A stretch of DNA of 6,147 nucleotides from Oscillospiraceae bacterium (GTDB lineage: Bacteria > Bacillota > Clostridia > Oscillospirales > Acutalibacteraceae): NCBI GenBank assembly GCA_031273775.1, contig JAISRF010000174.1, positions 1-6,147 on the forward strand, read 5' to 3'. The notes below the pieces were generated by a model. It was given only the letters and a program-made list of their open reading frames with translations, did no database searches and had not been told where the DNA came from. Shown piece after piece: positions 1-5,966 of this stretch (the stretch's first letter is position 1; each line of letters starts with the position of its first letter). The position numbers and the translations under genes are program-made.

Positions 1-28
1 CTTTTTGCGAGACAGAGCGTACGCGGCG
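1..28. repeat. 28-bp direct repeat, copy 1, at window edge
   Basis: Bases 1-28 are identical to bases 187-214. The offset is 186 bases, or 62 codons, so both copies read in the same frame of the permease gene and encode AAYALSRKK. The identity ends at base 29 (a, versus g at 215). It is either an assembly artefact at a contig end or the start of an in-frame tandem duplication. Confidence 0.9.
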
Positions 29-507
29 AGGATAAGGTAATAAGCGGAAACAATCCCGGGGACAATCATCACCCAAACGGTGTTTATCCACCCGATTGAT
101 TTGTGAAGCATATATGTGGGTATCATGCCGCCGTTGAAGTACATGGTTATTACGAACAGCAGATTGATTAGCTTGCGCCCTTTTAGCTTTTTGCGAGACA
201 GAGCGTACGCGGCGGGAAGGGTGCCGAAAAGCATGGTGAAACTCCCGGCGAAGAGGTAAAACAGTGAGTTGCGGTATCCGATTAAAATTTCCGGGTGCTC
301 CGTGATTTTGTAGTAGGCGGAGAAGGACACGTTTTTCGGGAGTAAAAACACGTGACCAAAGGCAATCTCCGCCGGGTCGCTCACAGATGCGATGATGACG
401 AACCACAGCGGGTATATAGCGACAAGTCCAATAATCACCAAAATGATGTTTATTATGATGTTCGGGACAAAATCAGCCTTGATTTTCTGTTTTTTTTTTA
501 TTGCCAT
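1..507 (-). CDS. LplC/YtcP-type ABC transporter permease, 5' part (runs off left edge)
   Basis: This is an inner-membrane permease subunit of a carbohydrate-type (CUT1) ABC importer, the usual partner of the LplB-like permease upstream. The visible 169 codons show a basic N-terminus (MAIKKKQKIK), a first membrane segment at about 16-37, a second at about 77-101, the AYALSRKKLKGRK stretch at 100-112, the family-typical FNGGMIPTYML stretch, and a fourth segment up to about 160. The EAA loop that contacts the ATPase is not reached. I chose the ATG at 507 over the ATG at 513 because AAGAGG (515-520) lies 7 bases before 507 but only 1 base before 513. Only 11 bases separate it from the lplB-like stop codon, and the ribosome site overlaps that stop, so translational coupling is likely. 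Oddity: residues 161-169 repeat residues 99-107 exactly, where the family normally continues with an arginine and two phenylalanines. The extreme left end may therefore not be the true sequence. Confidence 0.88.
   Translation of the reverse strand, partial: MAIKKKQKIKADFVPNIIINIILVIIGLVAIYPLWFVIIASVSDPAEIAFGHVFLLPKNVSFSAYYKITEHPEILIGYRNSLFYLFAGSFTMLFGTLPAAYALSRKKLKGRKLINLLFVITMYFNGGMIPTYMLHKSIGWINTVWVMIVPGIVSAYYLILAAYALSRKK
187..214. repeat. 28-bp direct repeat, copy 2, inside the LplC-type permease gene
   Basis: This is the internal copy of the repeat at 1-28. It encodes residues 99-107 of the permease, the end of the second membrane segment and the following basic loop. That motif is normal for the family at this place, so this copy is the one in its expected context. 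Confidence 0.9.
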
Positions 508-514
508 ATTCATA

Positions 515-520
515 CCTCTT
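515..520 (-). promoter_or_regulatory. Ribosome binding site of the LplC-type permease
   Basis: On the minus strand the sequence reads AAGAGG, followed by 7 bases and ATG at 507. It overlaps the TAA stop (519-521) of the upstream permease. The spacing decides for the ATG at 507 rather than the one at 513. Confidence 0.7.
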
Positions 521-1448
521 AAAACAGTGAGGTGTCTGCGAGACGTTTGGACAGCCAGTTGGAAAGAAGCACCAAAACTAATCCAATCCCGTTGTTAAAC
601 AGGGAAACGGCGGCGGAAAAGCTGTATTGAGAGCCCAAAATGCCGGTTTTATAAACATATGTACCGATAATTTCCGTCGCACCCAAATTAAGGTCGTTTT
701 GCATGAGCAGAACCTTTTCGTAGCCCACGTTCATCAGGTGTCCCATGTTCATGATAAACAGCAAAATAATTAACTGGCGGATTGCCGGCAGATCCACATG
801 CCACATGCGCTTGAATTTCCCCGCGCCGTCAATGGTTGCGGCTTCCAGAAGCTGTGGGTCAACCGAGGAAAGGGAGGCCAAATAAACGACAGCGCTCGCG
901 CCTAAGGTCGTCCAGACGTTTGAGACGAAATATACCGGCAGGAAAAATTTCTCCTCGCCCAAAAAGAATACGCGGTCAAACCCGAGGGAATTGAGTAAAA
1001 TGTTGATCACGCCGGTTTCCCTGCTGCAAAACAACTCAATGATGCTGACGACGACCACCACGGAAAGCAGATGGGGAAGATATGTGCCGGTCTGCGTGAA
1101 TTTGCGAATTACGCGGCTGTTTGAGTTGTGCACAAGCAGGGCAAAAACGATGGGGAGCGGCCACAGCAGAATGTGTGAAATGAGCGAAATGGCAATGGTG
1201 TTTTTGAAGATGATTCCAAAAAGGTCAGACGCGAACAACCGTTTGAACTGAGCCAAGCCAACCCATTTCCCGCCCAGAAGCGAATCACCGATCCGCAAAT
1301 CTTTAAAGGCGATGGACAGGCCGTACATGGGGATGTAATGGAACACGATTATCGCGGCGAGGGCAGGGAGCAACATGAGGTAAAGCTGCCACGAGCTCAA
1401 CATTTCAAGAACAAGTGGTTTTTTTCGGCGCAACGTGATTTTTGGCAA
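519..1448 (-). CDS. LplB-type ABC transporter permease
   Basis: A 309-residue inner-membrane permease of a CUT1 carbohydrate-type ABC importer, of the kind annotated LplB. It has a basic N-terminus, a first membrane segment at about 21-45 with the family-typical YIPMYGLSIAFKD, further hydrophobic segments at about 78-106, 122-141, 168-192, 224-240 and 277-299, and a clear EAA loop at 202-221 (EAATIDGAGKFKRMWHVDLP) that docks on the ATPase. Length is normal for the family. The start is TTG, not ATG: a perfect AGGAGG (1457-1462) sits 8 bases before it, and an in-frame TAA lies five codons upstream of it. It follows the oxidoreductase gene after a 105-base gap and precedes the second permease by 11 bases. 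In lplABC-type loci a solute-binding protein gene usually accompanies the two permeases; it is not in this window. The substrate cannot be read from the sequence. Confidence 0.95.
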   Translation of the reverse strand: MPKITLRRKKPLVLEMLSSWQLYLMLLPALAAIIVFHYIPMYGLSIAFKDLRIGDSLLGGKWVGLAQFKRLFASDLFGIIFKNTIAISLISHILLWPLPIVFALLVHNSNSRVIRKFTQTGTYLPHLLSVVVVVSIIELFCSRETGVINILLNSLGFDRVFFLGEEKFFLPVYFVSNVWTTLGASAVVYLASLSSVDPQLLEAATIDGAGKFKRMWHVDLPAIRQLIILLFIMNMGHLMNVGYEKVLLMQNDLNLGATEIIGTYVYKTGILGSQYSFSAAVSLFNNGIGLVLVLLSNWLSKRLADTSLF

Positions 1449-1456
1449 GCGGATTT

Positions 1457-1462
1457 CCTCCT
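1457..1462 (-). promoter_or_regulatory. Strong ribosome binding site fixing a TTG start
   Basis: The minus strand reads AGGAGG, then 8 bases, then TTG at 1448. Together with the in-frame TAA just upstream, it fixes the unusual TTG start of the LplB-type permease. Confidence 0.85.
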
Positions 1463-1553
1463 GTTAAAAGCTCTGTTTTTTGTGGCCTGCTGCTACACTT
1501 TTTTCCGGAAAACACGGTTTTTCGCGATTTGCTGCGTATGTATTGTGTATGCT
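1463..1553 (-). other. Intergenic gap between oxidoreductase and permease genes
   Basis: No gene is visible here. The gap is long compared with the 9- to 11-base junctions elsewhere in the operon. It contains a perfect 12-base palindrome TTTTCCGGAAAA (1501-1512) and, beside it, a short AAAAC-CGT-GTTTT stem-loop on the minus strand. Neither is followed by a U-tract typical of an intrinsic terminator. It may hold an mRNA processing or attenuation element that sets transporter output apart from enzyme output, but this is speculative. I see no convincing promoter in it. Confidence 0.4.
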
Positions 1554-2963
1554 TTATAAGTCGATAATCGCTCCGTTTTTGCGCAACGTGTCCTGCAATT
1601 GGGCGACATTGACGCTTTTGAAGTCGCAGCCGTTTTTCACCTTGAAAAACGCCGCCGTGCCGGCCGCCTCCCCCACCGCCATGCAGGTGGACATGATGCG
1701 GGCAGGTCCCATCGCCTGACCGTCCGCGGCAATACACCGGCCCGCAGCCAGAATATTGCATGAGCCTTTGGGAATGAGAGCGCCATACGGGATCTGCGCC
1801 GCGCCGTGCGCCAAATGCCGGTGCCCGGCGGGCTGCCCCTTCGCGCTTTCGCGGTGCAAATCAAAGTGCCTCCCGCCTAACGCGATGGTGTCCGTGAAAA
1901 CCGTCCCGCTGACCAATGCTTCCTCCGTGAGGGTGGTCTCTCCCACAATCCTCCGGGTTTCGCGCACGCCTGGAATAGTCGCCGTCAGGCGGAGGCGGGC
2001 GTTTGCGCCGCCGGGGATATATTTTTTGAACATTACCTCTGTGAGCAAACGCGCCCGCTGTCTGCCCCGCACTGTCAGTTCTGTCATGGCATCTCCGTTT
2101 ATACCCAGATACCCTGCGAATGCGGAGCCGGAGTTAATCATCAAAACACCGGGCTGTATCATGGGGAAAGGGGTAATTCTGTCCGGCAAATCCATCTCTG
2201 GGTTTTCGGCTTGGGCTTTTTTGCATATTTCCTCAAACCACGGGTCACCGCCGTCTTTTATGTATTGCTCAATCTTTCCCATGTCTAAATTTTCAATGTG
2301 CGCCACTAAATTTGCCCCGGTGACCTCGCCGGTTTCTTTGTCTCCGACATAGGTTTCAAAGCCGGCTGCAGCGATTAAGTCCGCGTCCCCGGTACAGTCA
2401 ATGACCGCCTTGCAGGGGATATACCGCACCCCGCTTTTGTTGTGAATATATACGCCCGCAATGCTGTTGCCTGATATTTTTACGTCAATTGCGTGCGTGT
2501 AATAAGACAGCCTCAATCCGCTCTGCACGGCCATTTCGTCCAAGACGCGCTTGCCCGCTTCTATGTCAAAGGTGAATTCATCGTGGCAGCCGAACCGATC
2601 CAGCGCGGGGAATTGATCCGTCTGTGCCACCACGCTCGGCCCCACGCCGCCGTTTTGAGTCTTTACCCGGCGCATGAAGTCCCCGAAAATTCCATCCACC
2701 GCTTTTTTGGGGCGGGGCAGGTCTTTGTACTGCCAGTTGTTTTTTATCATCTCAGGGAAAGGGCGCGAGCCCCGCATTGCGCCGAGGAAAAACGGCAGCG
2801 CCCCCGCCGTGGAAACCCCGCCCAAAAACCCAGTTGCTTCAATCAGCAGGGTACGAAGTCCGGATCTTGCGGCAGCGATTGACGCTCCCACGCCCGCAGG
2901 ACCGCCTCCCGCGACAACCACGTCAGCTTCCGCGGTGTCTTTTGTTTTTACCTGGTAATCCAA
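1554..2963 (-). CDS. FAD-dependent oxidoreductase (FAD_oxidored family)
   Basis: A cytoplasmic flavoprotein, 469 residues from the TTG at 2963 or 486 from the ATG at 3014 (numbering below uses the longer form). A Rossmann dinucleotide fold opens at 31-59: DVVVAGGGPAG, then AAARSG, then the ribose-binding glutamate in LLIE (59). AVIDCTGDADLIAAAG (204-219), GVRETRRIVGE (349-359), a histidine-bearing FDLH stretch (384-387) and the C-terminal GALIPKG...ILAAGRCIAADGQA...MAVGEAAGTAA block (411-455) are hallmarks of the FAD_oxidored (PF12831) group. I prefer the TTG at 2963: AGGAGA (2971-2976) lies 7 bases before it, and the protein then begins 13 residues before the Rossmann strand. The ATG at 3014 has only a weak AGGA and adds a basic tail. 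It follows the double-FAH gene closely, so the two are probably co-transcribed. No signal peptide is seen. The substrate is unknown; the neighbouring sugar-type transporter suggests a carbohydrate-derived compound (inference). Confidence 0.9.
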   Translation of the reverse strand: MDYQVKTKDTAEADVVVAGGGPAGVGASIAAARSGLRTLLIEATGFLGGVSTAGALPFFLGAMRGSRPFPEMIKNNWQYKDLPRPKKAVDGIFGDFMRRVKTQNGGVGPSVVAQTDQFPALDRFGCHDEFTFDIEAGKRVLDEMAVQSGLRLSYYTHAIDVKISGNSIAGVYIHNKSGVRYIPCKAVIDCTGDADLIAAAGFETYVGDKETGEVTGANLVAHIENLDMGKIEQYIKDGGDPWFEEICKKAQAENPEMDLPDRITPFPMIQPGVLMINSGSAFAGYLGINGDAMTELTVRGRQRARLLTEVMFKKYIPGGANARLRLTATIPGVRETRRIVGETTLTEEALVSGTVFTDTIALGGRHFDLHRESAKGQPAGHRHLAHGAAQIPYGALIPKGSCNILAAGRCIAADGQAMGPARIMSTCMAVGEAAGTAAFFKVKNGCDFKSVNVAQLQDTLRKNGAIIDL

Positions 2964-2970
2964 TGTGTTT

Positions 2971-2976
2971 TCTCCT
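2971..2976 (-). promoter_or_regulatory. Internal strong ribosome binding site supporting a TTG start
   Basis: The minus strand reads GAGAGGAGA (2971-2979), and its AGGAGA core is 7 bases before an in-frame TTG at 2963. This is the same design as the LplB-type permease start. The upstream ATG at 3014 has only AGGA five to six bases before it. Confidence 0.6.
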
Positions 2977-3023
2977 CTCAAAAATCGGGTAATTATTTTT
3001 CTTGTTTCCGCCATGTTTTCCTG

Positions 3024-4895
3024 TCAGCCCAGATTGAGCGAATTATACGATTTATCCGTCCGCTCCGCGCTTGAGGGCATGAGTGTGACGCTCACGCTGC
3101 CCAGCCCCTCAATTTCCGCCGCGACGCGCAGGCCGTTCTTGTATTTTTTACGCGGCACCCGCAAGGCGTTTTTGGTTTGCCCCAGCGTGATTACATCACC
3201 GGGGAACAGCGTGATGTAAGTGGAAATGAAAGCGACAGTTTCCGGCGCAGATGTTATGTATTCAGATACGCTACCGCCGATTTCGCCAAGCCCTTCAACC
3301 GTGAGCGCCATTTTGGCGGTGCTTATTTTGTCCCAGCCTACGGCAACCGGTGTTTCCAGCACTGTGTTAAAGCCGTCCGCCCAACGCCCGTATACGGTTG
3401 GCAAGCCTTTTTCCTGCCGGGTGGCCGGTTCCACAATGACATCCGCAAAGGAGCAGTCGGTAACGGAAATGAGCGGCGTATAGCCCAAAACCGCGTTCTC
3501 GGCGCTTTGGGGCGTTTCCTTTTGCGTCAGCCGCCCCAAAACCACCCCCAATTCCACGCCGATGATAAGGTCGGTTCCGCGAGGCGGGATTTCCGCCGTC
3601 TGGCCGCTTTGCCCAAGCGCGGAATTGGGAGCGCAGAGGAAGCGCGGGGTTTTCAGCAACTTTAAGCCTTCCTGCTTCTGTACATCGCGGTAATTTTTAA
3701 ACGCCGTGAAAAAATGCCGCGCCTGGTCAATTTCCCAATCCTGCGGCATGTTGATTTTGTCCTGCCCGGAGGCAATCAGCGCCCGCACCGCCGGAGAAAC
3801 GTGAAGCCTTGTGGGGTCATCTTCGTCCCGCCACTCGCCGAAATCTTCGTTCAAAACCGGGCTGGACACAGTACCAATCCGTTCAATTGTGGATTCCACC
3901 GTATGGCCGGGTCCGTTAAAGGGGAGGTCAGGGGAAAGGCGCAGACCATCGGTGCCCATCGTCCCCATATGTATGATGTCGCCGGGGTACAGCGTGGCAA
4001 AAGAGGAATACCACCCAATAGTGCGCTCAATGCCAATCAGCAGCGCCGCCGTGTGCGCCCGGTCACGGTTGTGGCCGGACATTCCGGTGTAGACCAGTAA
4101 ATCGTATGGATTGCCGACTTCGTCCGGCGTGACCACCCACGGTCCGACGGTGCAGTGCGCGTCCGCCATTTTCCCGCCCCAGGAGCAGGTGGCGTCCACA
4201 AACCAGTCGTATTTCTCGCCCATGGCGTAATTCTGCCCGACATCCGGGTCTATCAGCGCGTGGTAACCATTTATCTGCGCGTCTATGACTACCGTGTAGC
4301 CGGCGACATAACCCATAGCCTCATGAACAGGGATGTACCGGCCTTTTTTGCCGATTACCACGCCCAACTCCACGTTGTATGAAACGGTGCCAGTGCCTTT
4401 TGGTTGGTAAAACAGCTGCCCGTGCCCCATAACGGAACCCTGCGGACGCTGGTGTCCCTGCGGGAAAAGATTGGAGTGGACACGTTCAGGATTGGAACGG
4501 ACAAAGGTAGGGCAGTTTTGAACCAGACCCCACATCAAACGCGGACGCGAAATTGGAGCCAACAACTGTATTTCGTCCAGAGGGAACCCGCAAAAGGTCA
4601 TCCGCGCCTCATCGCCCTGCTCCAAAAAGCGGAGCAGGAAGCGTTCTAACCGCCGCAAAACTTCCATGCCGTTTTCTTCCAACGCGAGAAATTCCGCAAA
4701 TGTCTGGGGCCACGCGCTCTGCGGCATGAAACGCGGCATGGATACCGCGAAGCCGTTGGTGGCGGTCGCGCTAAATTGTAGTTGCCGGTCAACCTTGCCG
4801 GGGTCGTAAACCCATTGACGACCGTCCGCAGGGTTGAGGACAACAATACCCCAGCGTTCGCCGCCGTCTTTGCCTTCAAACGAAGTCAGCCTCAT
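3024..4895 (-). CDS. Tandem double-domain fumarylacetoacetate hydrolase (FAH) family protein
   Basis: A 623-residue cytoplasmic protein with two FAH-type domains. FAH enzymes act on 2-keto or beta-diketo acids (hydrolysis, decarboxylation, dehydration or isomerisation) with a bound divalent metal. N-terminal segment 1-112 (MRLTSFEG...RWGIVV) resembles the small lead-in domain of the family. Domain 1 (about 113-345) has VELGVVIG (175-182), GYVAGYTVVIDAQ with Asp205, GGKMADAHCTVGPWVV with Lys242, and GDIIHMGTMG (305-314). Domain 2 (about 408-608) has VELGVVLG (447-454), Asp480 in VTDCS, GRWADGFN with Arg504 where lysine is usual, and GDVITLGQT. In both domains the first Glu of the E-x-E metal motif is replaced (Asn174, Gly446). 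Domain 1 also lacks the N-Y-x-x-H motif (it reads QNCPTF). I chose the ATG at 4895 over the TTG at 4913 because the family begins with M-(K/R)-L; neither has a good ribosome site. E. coli HpaG is also a double FAH protein but shorter (about 430). The reaction is unknown. Confidence 0.88.
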   Translation of the reverse strand: MRLTSFEGKDGGERWGIVVLNPADGRQWVYDPGKVDRQLQFSATATNGFAVSMPRFMPQSAWPQTFAEFLALEENGMEVLRRLERFLLRFLEQGDEARMTFCGFPLDEIQLLAPISRPRLMWGLVQNCPTFVRSNPERVHSNLFPQGHQRPQGSVMGHGQLFYQPKGTGTVSYNVELGVVIGKKGRYIPVHEAMGYVAGYTVVIDAQINGYHALIDPDVGQNYAMGEKYDWFVDATCSWGGKMADAHCTVGPWVVTPDEVGNPYDLLVYTGMSGHNRDRAHTAALLIGIERTIGWYSSFATLYPGDIIHMGTMGTDGLRLSPDLPFNGPGHTVESTIERIGTVSSPVLNEDFGEWRDEDDPTRLHVSPAVRALIASGQDKINMPQDWEIDQARHFFTAFKNYRDVQKQEGLKLLKTPRFLCAPNSALGQSGQTAEIPPRGTDLIIGVELGVVLGRLTQKETPQSAENAVLGYTPLISVTDCSFADVIVEPATRQEKGLPTVYGRWADGFNTVLETPVAVGWDKISTAKMALTVEGLGEIGGSVSEYITSAPETVAFISTYITLFPGDVITLGQTKNALRVPRKKYKNGLRVAAEIEGLGSVSVTLMPSSAERTDKSYNSLNLG

Positions 4896-4948
4896 TTTAC
4901 CGAACCACACCAATTCTTAAAAATCACGCAAAAGTGCTTTCTGACGTC

Positions 4949-4977
4949 ATTATAGAGAATATTACGCCGTTTGTAAA
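4949..4977 (-). promoter_or_regulatory. Promoter of the FAH-oxidoreductase-permease operon
   Basis: On the minus strand: -35 TTTACA (4972-4977), a 17-base spacer, and a perfect -10 TATAAT (4949-4954). Predicted transcription starts near 4942, giving a leader of about 47 bases to the ATG at 4895. The palindrome TGACGTCA (4942-4949) lies at the predicted start. Together with the adjacent 21-bp direct repeat this is the likely regulated promoter of the whole minus-strand operon. Confidence 0.82.
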
Positions 4978-4983
4978 GGTTAT

Positions 4984-5012
4984 AATCTGCAATAAAATGT
5001 TCCCAATCTGCA
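4984..5012. promoter_or_regulatory. Putative AraC-type operator: two AATCTGCA direct repeats 21 bp apart
   Basis: AATCTGCA occurs at 4984-4991 and again at 5005-5012, a period of 21 bp or two helical turns. The promoter-proximal copy ends 6 bases upstream of the operon -35, putting the copies at roughly -42 to -49 and -63 to -70 from the predicted start. AraC itself binds direct half-sites spaced 21 bp beside the -35, so this matches the expected site of the divergent regulator. On the minus strand each copy reads TGCAGATT and is preceded at a slightly variable distance by ACATT, which may be a second contact box. Confidence 0.6.
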
Positions 5013-5036
5013 CAATGTGACTTTCTTCTCATGCCG

Positions 5037-5051
5037 ATGTAAATTTTACAT
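5037..5051. repeat. 15-bp perfect palindrome between the divergent promoters
   Basis: The sequence ATGTAAATTTTACAT is a perfect inverted repeat (ATGTAAA / TTTACAT) with a one-base centre. It lies 33 bases upstream of the regulator -35 and about 60 bases upstream of the operon -35. Its symmetry suits a homodimeric repressor rather than an AraC protein, which usually reads direct repeats. It lacks the central CG of a CcpA (cre) site. The function is unknown. Confidence 0.5.
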
Positions 5052-5084
5052 AACATATATTTTGCTTGACCGTCCAAATTTTTC

Positions 5085-5113
5085 TTGACTAAACTCGCAA
5101 AATTTGGTATAAG
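5085..5113 (+). promoter_or_regulatory. Promoter of the AraC-family regulator gene
   Basis: -35 TTGACT (5085-5090), exactly 17 bases, then -10 TATAAG (5108-5113). The predicted start is near 5120, leaving a leader of about 25 bases before the ribosome site AAGGGG (5131-5136) and the ATG at 5145. The leader holds a GTTTTAA direct repeat (two copies two bases apart), possibly involved in self-control. Confidence 0.8.
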
Positions 5114-5130
5114 AGTTTTAACGGTTTTAA

Positions 5131-5136
5131 AAGGGG
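5131..5136 (+). promoter_or_regulatory. Ribosome binding site of the AraC-family regulator
   Basis: AAGGGG with 8 bases to the ATG at 5145. It decides the start: the same reading frame is open back to a TTG at 5085, but that TTG is part of the -35 element, so the shorter protein is the real one. Confidence 0.7.
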
Positions 5137-5144
5137 CTGGGCAA

Positions 5145-5966
5145 ATGGAAACAATTGCGGAAATCGGGTATCATGTTTTGGGGAAAGACCCGAACATGAA
5201 CCGGAAGCACAACGATTTGTGCGTGGAAATTTTGCAGGCGCGTTCAACCGGCGGCAACGTTTTCGTTCGAAACCGAATCTTTCCGATTGAATTCGGATCG
5301 GTCTACATTGTGAACGCAATCGAAACGCATTATACAAACCCGTCCGACCCCGACCAATACTGCCGCAATAAAATCATACTTTCCAGCCGATATTTTTCGG
5401 AGCTGGCGCAAAGTCTGCGGTTTCCGACTATGCTTGATTCGGTCAAAAAGAACGCCGCGCTTCATTTCAGGGCGGCCGACGGCATGCCGGCTGAGATAAT
5501 CGACGGACTTTTTCAAAAGACCGCCGAGGCGTTTTCATCGGATTCAGACATCGCGCACGCGGAAACGGTCTGCTGCACCCTGCAAATTCTGGTCACGCTT
5601 TTCAGACATTCCGCGAACGTCTCGCTACCGCCAAACAAACAAGACAAGCTACTTTCCGCCATAATGAATTACGTCAATTTGGCAGTGGCAAGCGCGCAGC
5701 CTTTTTCGATTGATAAAATGTGCCGGGAATTGTTTATCAGCGAATCCTACGCCAGCCACTTTTTCAAAAAGATAAACGGGAATTCCCTGAGCCGTTACTA
5801 CGTCAACGTCAAGCTTGCGACGGCAAAAAAAATGCTCACGCAAACCGACATGAGCATATCTGAAATTTCACAGGCGCTGAACTACGCCACGCCCAGCGCC
5901 TTTTCCAAGGCGTTTAAGGCGGGAGCCGGATGCACGCCCGGGCAGTATCGCGGGCAAATCCGGTGA
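5145..5966 (+). CDS. AraC-family transcriptional regulator
   Basis: A 273-residue DNA-binding regulator, probably ligand-responsive and cytoplasmic. The N-terminal part (about 20-85) has the pattern of an AraC-type cupin sensor: a histidine near the start (His22, RKHNDL), then PIEFGSVYIVNAIETHYTNP (47-66), where G-x-V-x-x-(V/I)-N-x-x-E-x-H is family-typical, followed by PDQYCRNKIIL. A helical linker region (about 85-165) follows. The C-terminal part (about 170-271) is a double helix-turn-helix: the first at about 187-210 (SIDKMCRELFISESYASHFFKK), the second at about 235-258 (MSISEISQALNYATPSAFSKAFK), then GCTPGQYR, the usual end of the family. It has its own promoter and diverges from the FAH-oxidoreductase-permease operon. 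It is the natural candidate to bind the 21-bp direct repeats beside that operon's -35. Whether it activates or represses cannot be told. The effector is inferred to be the transported compound or a metabolite of it. Confidence 0.93.
   Translation: METIAEIGYHVLGKDPNMNRKHNDLCVEILQARSTGGNVFVRNRIFPIEFGSVYIVNAIETHYTNPSDPDQYCRNKIILSSRYFSELAQSLRFPTMLDSVKKNAALHFRAADGMPAEIIDGLFQKTAEAFSSDSDIAHAETVCCTLQILVTLFRHSANVSLPPNKQDKLLSAIMNYVNLAVASAQPFSIDKMCRELFISESYASHFFKKINGNSLSRYYVNVKLATAKKMLTQTDMSISEISQALNYATPSAFSKAFKAGAGCTPGQYRGQIR

Noticed and set aside
1405..1761. 118-codon minus-strand open frame across the oxidoreductase 3' end and the gap
   Set aside because: It overlaps two recognisable genes in another frame, has a glycine/arginine-rich low-complexity translation, and no ribosome site was identified.
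1756..2352. 198-codon plus-strand open frame within the oxidoreductase gene
   Set aside because: It is antisense to a clear FAD_oxidored protein and its translation is rich in Cys, Pro and Arg with no domain pattern, a usual shadow of a GC-rich gene.
4896..4913. TTG at 4913 as the start of the double FAH protein
   Set aside because: There is no ribosome site before it. The family begins with M-(K/R)-L, matching the ATG at 4895.
5037..5051. CcpA (cre) catabolite-repression site
   Set aside because: The palindrome lacks the central CG required by the cre consensus. No other cre-like sequence was found in the control region.
4892..5077. 61-codon open frame on the minus strand in the control region
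   Set aside because: It spans the operon promoter and operator, overlaps the FAH start in another frame, has no recognisable domain, and contains the start point predicted for the operon.
5085..5144. Longer form of the AraC regulator starting at TTG 5085
   Set aside because: The TTG is part of the -35 (TTGACT), with the -10 inside this stretch, so it would be untranscribed. The ATG at 5145 has a ribosome site and a family-like N-terminus.
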